Origin: Prevotellaceae bacterium
Lineage (GTDB): Bacteria > Bacteroidota > Bacteroidia > Bacteroidales > Bacteroidaceae
NCBI GenBank assembly: GCA_031262265.1
Contig: JAISIB010000201.1
Location: 1-7,475, forward strand
DNA: 7,475 nucleotides
Direction: 5' to 3'
Both the position numbers and the translations under genes were made by a program. Shown here in pieces: positions 5,442 through 7,475 of the stretch. Every line of letters starts with the position of its first letter. Position 1 is the first letter of the stretch. The notes under the pieces were generated by a model that did not search any database, was not told the DNA's origin, and saw nothing but the letters and a program-made list of their open reading frames with translations.

Positions 5442-7475
5442 ATGTACAATCAGATAACCCGCCGAATGAGCCATATCATAGCAACAGCCATTTGTTTGCT
5501 AAGCATTTACCCTATCTCAATGGGAGCACAGGATACTGTTCAAACGCCGAAGCCGATCATCCGATATGATAGCACGCCCAAACGATATACTATCGCTGAT
5601 ATTCAAGTGACGGGCATTAACAATTACGAGGACTATATACTCATCGGACTTTCCGGCCTTTCGGTAGGGCAAACGATTACTGTCCCGAGCGACGATATTA
5701 CCGAAGCCTGCAATAGATATTGGAAGCACGGATTATTTTCCAATGTACAAATCACGGCCGAAAAGATTGAAGGAAATAAAATCTGGCTGAAAATTTGGCT
5801 GACGCAGCGGCCACGAGTGACGGAAGTCCGTTACAACGGCGTCAAGAAGTCGGAACGATCGGATTTGGAGCTTAGGCTCAACCTTGTGAAAGGTATGCAG
5901 GTAACACCTAACCTGATTGACCGCGCGCGTATTCTTATAAAAAGATATTTCGACGACAAGGGTTATAAGAATGCGGACGTCGTGATTACGCAAGAAGACG
6001 ATAAGGAAACCGAGGGGCAGGTATACGTCAATGTAGACGTCGACAAGCATGACAAAATCAAGGTCAATTCTATTACTATCGTCGGTAACGAAGCTCTCAA
6101 AACGTCTAAGTTGAAACGGGTGATGAAGAAGACCAACGAGAAAGGGAAACTTGTAAATATCTTCCGTACCAAGAAATTCGTTGACGAGAACTTTGAAGCG
6201 GACAAACAGCTTATTCTGGATAAATATAACGAACTCGGCTACCGCGACGCGGCTATTCTGAAAGACAGCGTTACTATGCACGACGACCGCAGCGTAGACG
6301 TTTATCTCGAACTGTCAGAGGGCGAAAAATACTATCTGCGCAACATTACATGGGTAGGAAATACCATCTATCCGTCGGAAGTATTGAACAACGTCTTGCA
6401 GATGAAGTCCGGTGACGTGTACAATCAGAAAATACTTACCGAGCGTATCAGCACGGATGATGATGCCGTGAGCAATTTGTATTATAATAACGGATATATC
6501 TTTGCCCGTGTCGAACCGGTCGAAACGAATATCGTAGGAGACTCCATTGATATGGAAGTACGCATCTCCGAAGGACAACAAGCAACTATCAATAAGATTA
6601 TTATCAACGGTAATGACCGTGTTTACGACGACGTCGTTCGTCGCGAGCTATATACGCGGCCGGGACAACTATTTAGCCGCGAAGAATTGATGCGTTCGTT
6701 GCGGCAAATACAACAGATGGGACATTTCGACGAAGAGAACATAAATCCCAATCCGATTGCGCATCCGGAGAACGGTACCGTAGATTTAGAGTATAATTTG
6801 GTATCCAAGTCGAACGACCAGGTCGAGTTTTCTGCCGGCTGGGGACAAACGGGAGTCATCGGCCGTATGAGTTTGAAGTTTACCAACTTCTCCGTAGCCA
6901 ATCTATTGCATCCGGGACAAAACTATCGGGCGTTCTTGCCGCAAGGAGACGGGCAGACGCTGACACTGAGCGCGCAGACTAACGCCGACTACTACCAACA
7001 GTACAGTATTTCCTTCATGGATCCGTGGTTCGGCGGCAAACGTCCGAACATGTTCTCTCTTTCTGCGTACTATTCTCTGCAAACGGATGTGAGCAGCCAG
7101 TTCTATAACGACGCCTACTACTCCAATATGTATAACAGCTACTATAGCGGCATGATGGGCTACGGCTCTTACAACAACAGCTACTATAGTATGGAAAACT
7201 ATTACGACCCTGATAAATCCGTGAAGATGTTTGGGTTGTCCATCATGTGGGGTAGACGACTGAAATGGCCGGATGACTACTTTACATTTACCGCCGAGCT
7301 GTCCTACCAAAGATATATTTTGAATAACTGGCAATATTTTGCCGTGACTAACGGCAATAGCAACAATCTCAGCATCAATCTGACGCTTAGCCGCTCATCG
7401 ACCGGTAACCCGTTCTTTCCTACGTTCGGTTCGGACTTTACGTTGTCTGCGCAGATTACGCCTCCCTATTCTTTG
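5442..7475 (+). CDS. bamA: Outer membrane protein assembly factor BamA (C-terminus beyond right edge)
   Basis: BamA is the Omp85 protein that folds beta-barrel proteins into the outer membrane. The open frame runs 678 codons to the edge. The start at 5442, 32 bases after uppS, gives a signal peptide: YNQITRR, a hydrophobic core from about residue 11 to 28, and probable cleavage near GA-QD (29-31). An in-frame ATG at 5466 would also leave a signal. Five POTRA domains follow at about 48-122, 125-203, 207-294, 297-378 and 381-455, several with the typical hydrophobic VxGN or xNG pattern (IVGNEAL, WVGNTIY, INGNDRV). The barrel starts near 460 (VEFSAGWGQTG, SFMDPWFGGKRP at 524-535). A tyrosine-rich loop covers 555-588. 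Bacteroidales BamA is about 870-880 residues, so roughly 200 C-terminal residues, including the last barrel strands, are missing. It is probably expressed with uppS and the lipoprotein. Confidence 0.95.
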   Translation, partial: MYNQITRRMSHIIATAICLLSIYPISMGAQDTVQTPKPIIRYDSTPKRYTIADIQVTGINNYEDYILIGLSGLSVGQTITVPSDDITEACNRYWKHGLFSNVQITAEKIEGNKIWLKIWLTQRPRVTEVRYNGVKKSERSDLELRLNLVKGMQVTPNLIDRARILIKRYFDDKGYKNADVVITQEDDKETEGQVYVNVDVDKHDKIKVNSITIVGNEALKTSKLKRVMKKTNEKGKLVNIFRTKKFVDENFEADKQLILDKYNELGYRDAAILKDSVTMHDDRSVDVYLELSEGEKYYLRNITWVGNTIYPSEVLNNVLQMKSGDVYNQKILTERISTDDDAVSNLYYNNGYIFARVEPVETNIVGDSIDMEVRISEGQQATINKIIINGNDRVYDDVVRRELYTRPGQLFSREELMRSLRQIQQMGHFDEENINPNPIAHPENGTVDLEYNLVSKSNDQVEFSAGWGQTGVIGRMSLKFTNFSVANLLHPGQNYRAFLPQGDGQTLTLSAQTNADYYQQYSISFMDPWFGGKRPNMFSLSAYYSLQTDVSSQFYNDAYYSNMYNSYYSGMMGYGSYNNSYYSMENYYDPDKSVKMFGLSIMWGRRLKWPDDYFTFTAELSYQRYILNNWQYFAVTNGNSNNLSINLTLSRSSTGNPFFPTFGSDFTLSAQITPPYSL
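7134..7189 (+). repeat. In-frame 14-base direct repeat within bamA
   Basis: AACAGCTACTATAG occurs exactly at 7134-7147 and 7176-7189. The copies are 42 bases apart, a multiple of three, and each encodes NSYYS (BamA residues 565-569 and 579-583). They lie within the tyrosine-rich loop and suggest that it grew by short in-frame duplication. Confidence 0.75.

Noticed and set aside
5733..6281. 182-codon minus-strand open frame
   Set aside because: It is antisense to the POTRA region of bamA, whose reading frame is continuous and motif-rich. No support for a separate gene.
6476..6504. TTTG-17-TATCTTTG promoter match inside bamA
   Set aside because: It matches the consensus but lies mid-gene with no downstream start it would serve. 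TATCTTTG arises easily from Tyr-Ile-Phe-Ala codons here, so I treat it as a chance match and a caution for the similar match inside prmC.

Overview
The window suggests a member of the Bacteroidales (Bacteroidota). The grounds are a DUF2723/GT117-type membrane protein, a DUF6242-type lipoprotein directly before uppS and bamA, several TAnnTTTG (-7) promoter boxes, and no Shine-Dalgarno sequence ahead of any start codon. I cannot name a genus. The content is mostly conserved housekeeping. I found no mobile element, CRISPR array, tRNA, rRNA or defence locus, and no gene-free stretch longer than 300 bases.

Left half, minus strand. prmC (2246-1410) and recX (1413-955) form a pair joined by an ATGA stop/start overlap. 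A promoter sits directly against the prmC start codon. After a 157-base gap holding a 21-base tandem repeat and a -7 box comes the N-terminal 265 codons of a multi-membrane-span DUF2723 protein, which runs off the left edge.

Right half, plus strand. ribD (about 2281-3282) is divergent from prmC. An 86-base gap with its own promoter candidate leads to a closely packed group: a DUF6242-type lipoprotein (3369-4661), uppS (4672-5409) and bamA (5442 to beyond the right edge). uppS makes the undecaprenyl carrier lipid for envelope polymers. BamA inserts beta-barrel proteins into the outer membrane. The lipoprotein is the one gene here without a known job, and its position suggests an envelope role.

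The least ordinary signals are these. The lipoprotein has seven tryptophans about 45 residues apart, suggesting an unrecognised beta-propeller. The prmC/ribD divergent region has a nearly leaderless prmC promoter, a consensus plus-strand promoter inside prmC, and a long imperfect inverted repeat downstream of it. A tandem repeat follows recX, and its core can pair with the 3' end of recX. BamA carries a tyrosine-rich loop with an in-frame duplication. No whole new system is evident.
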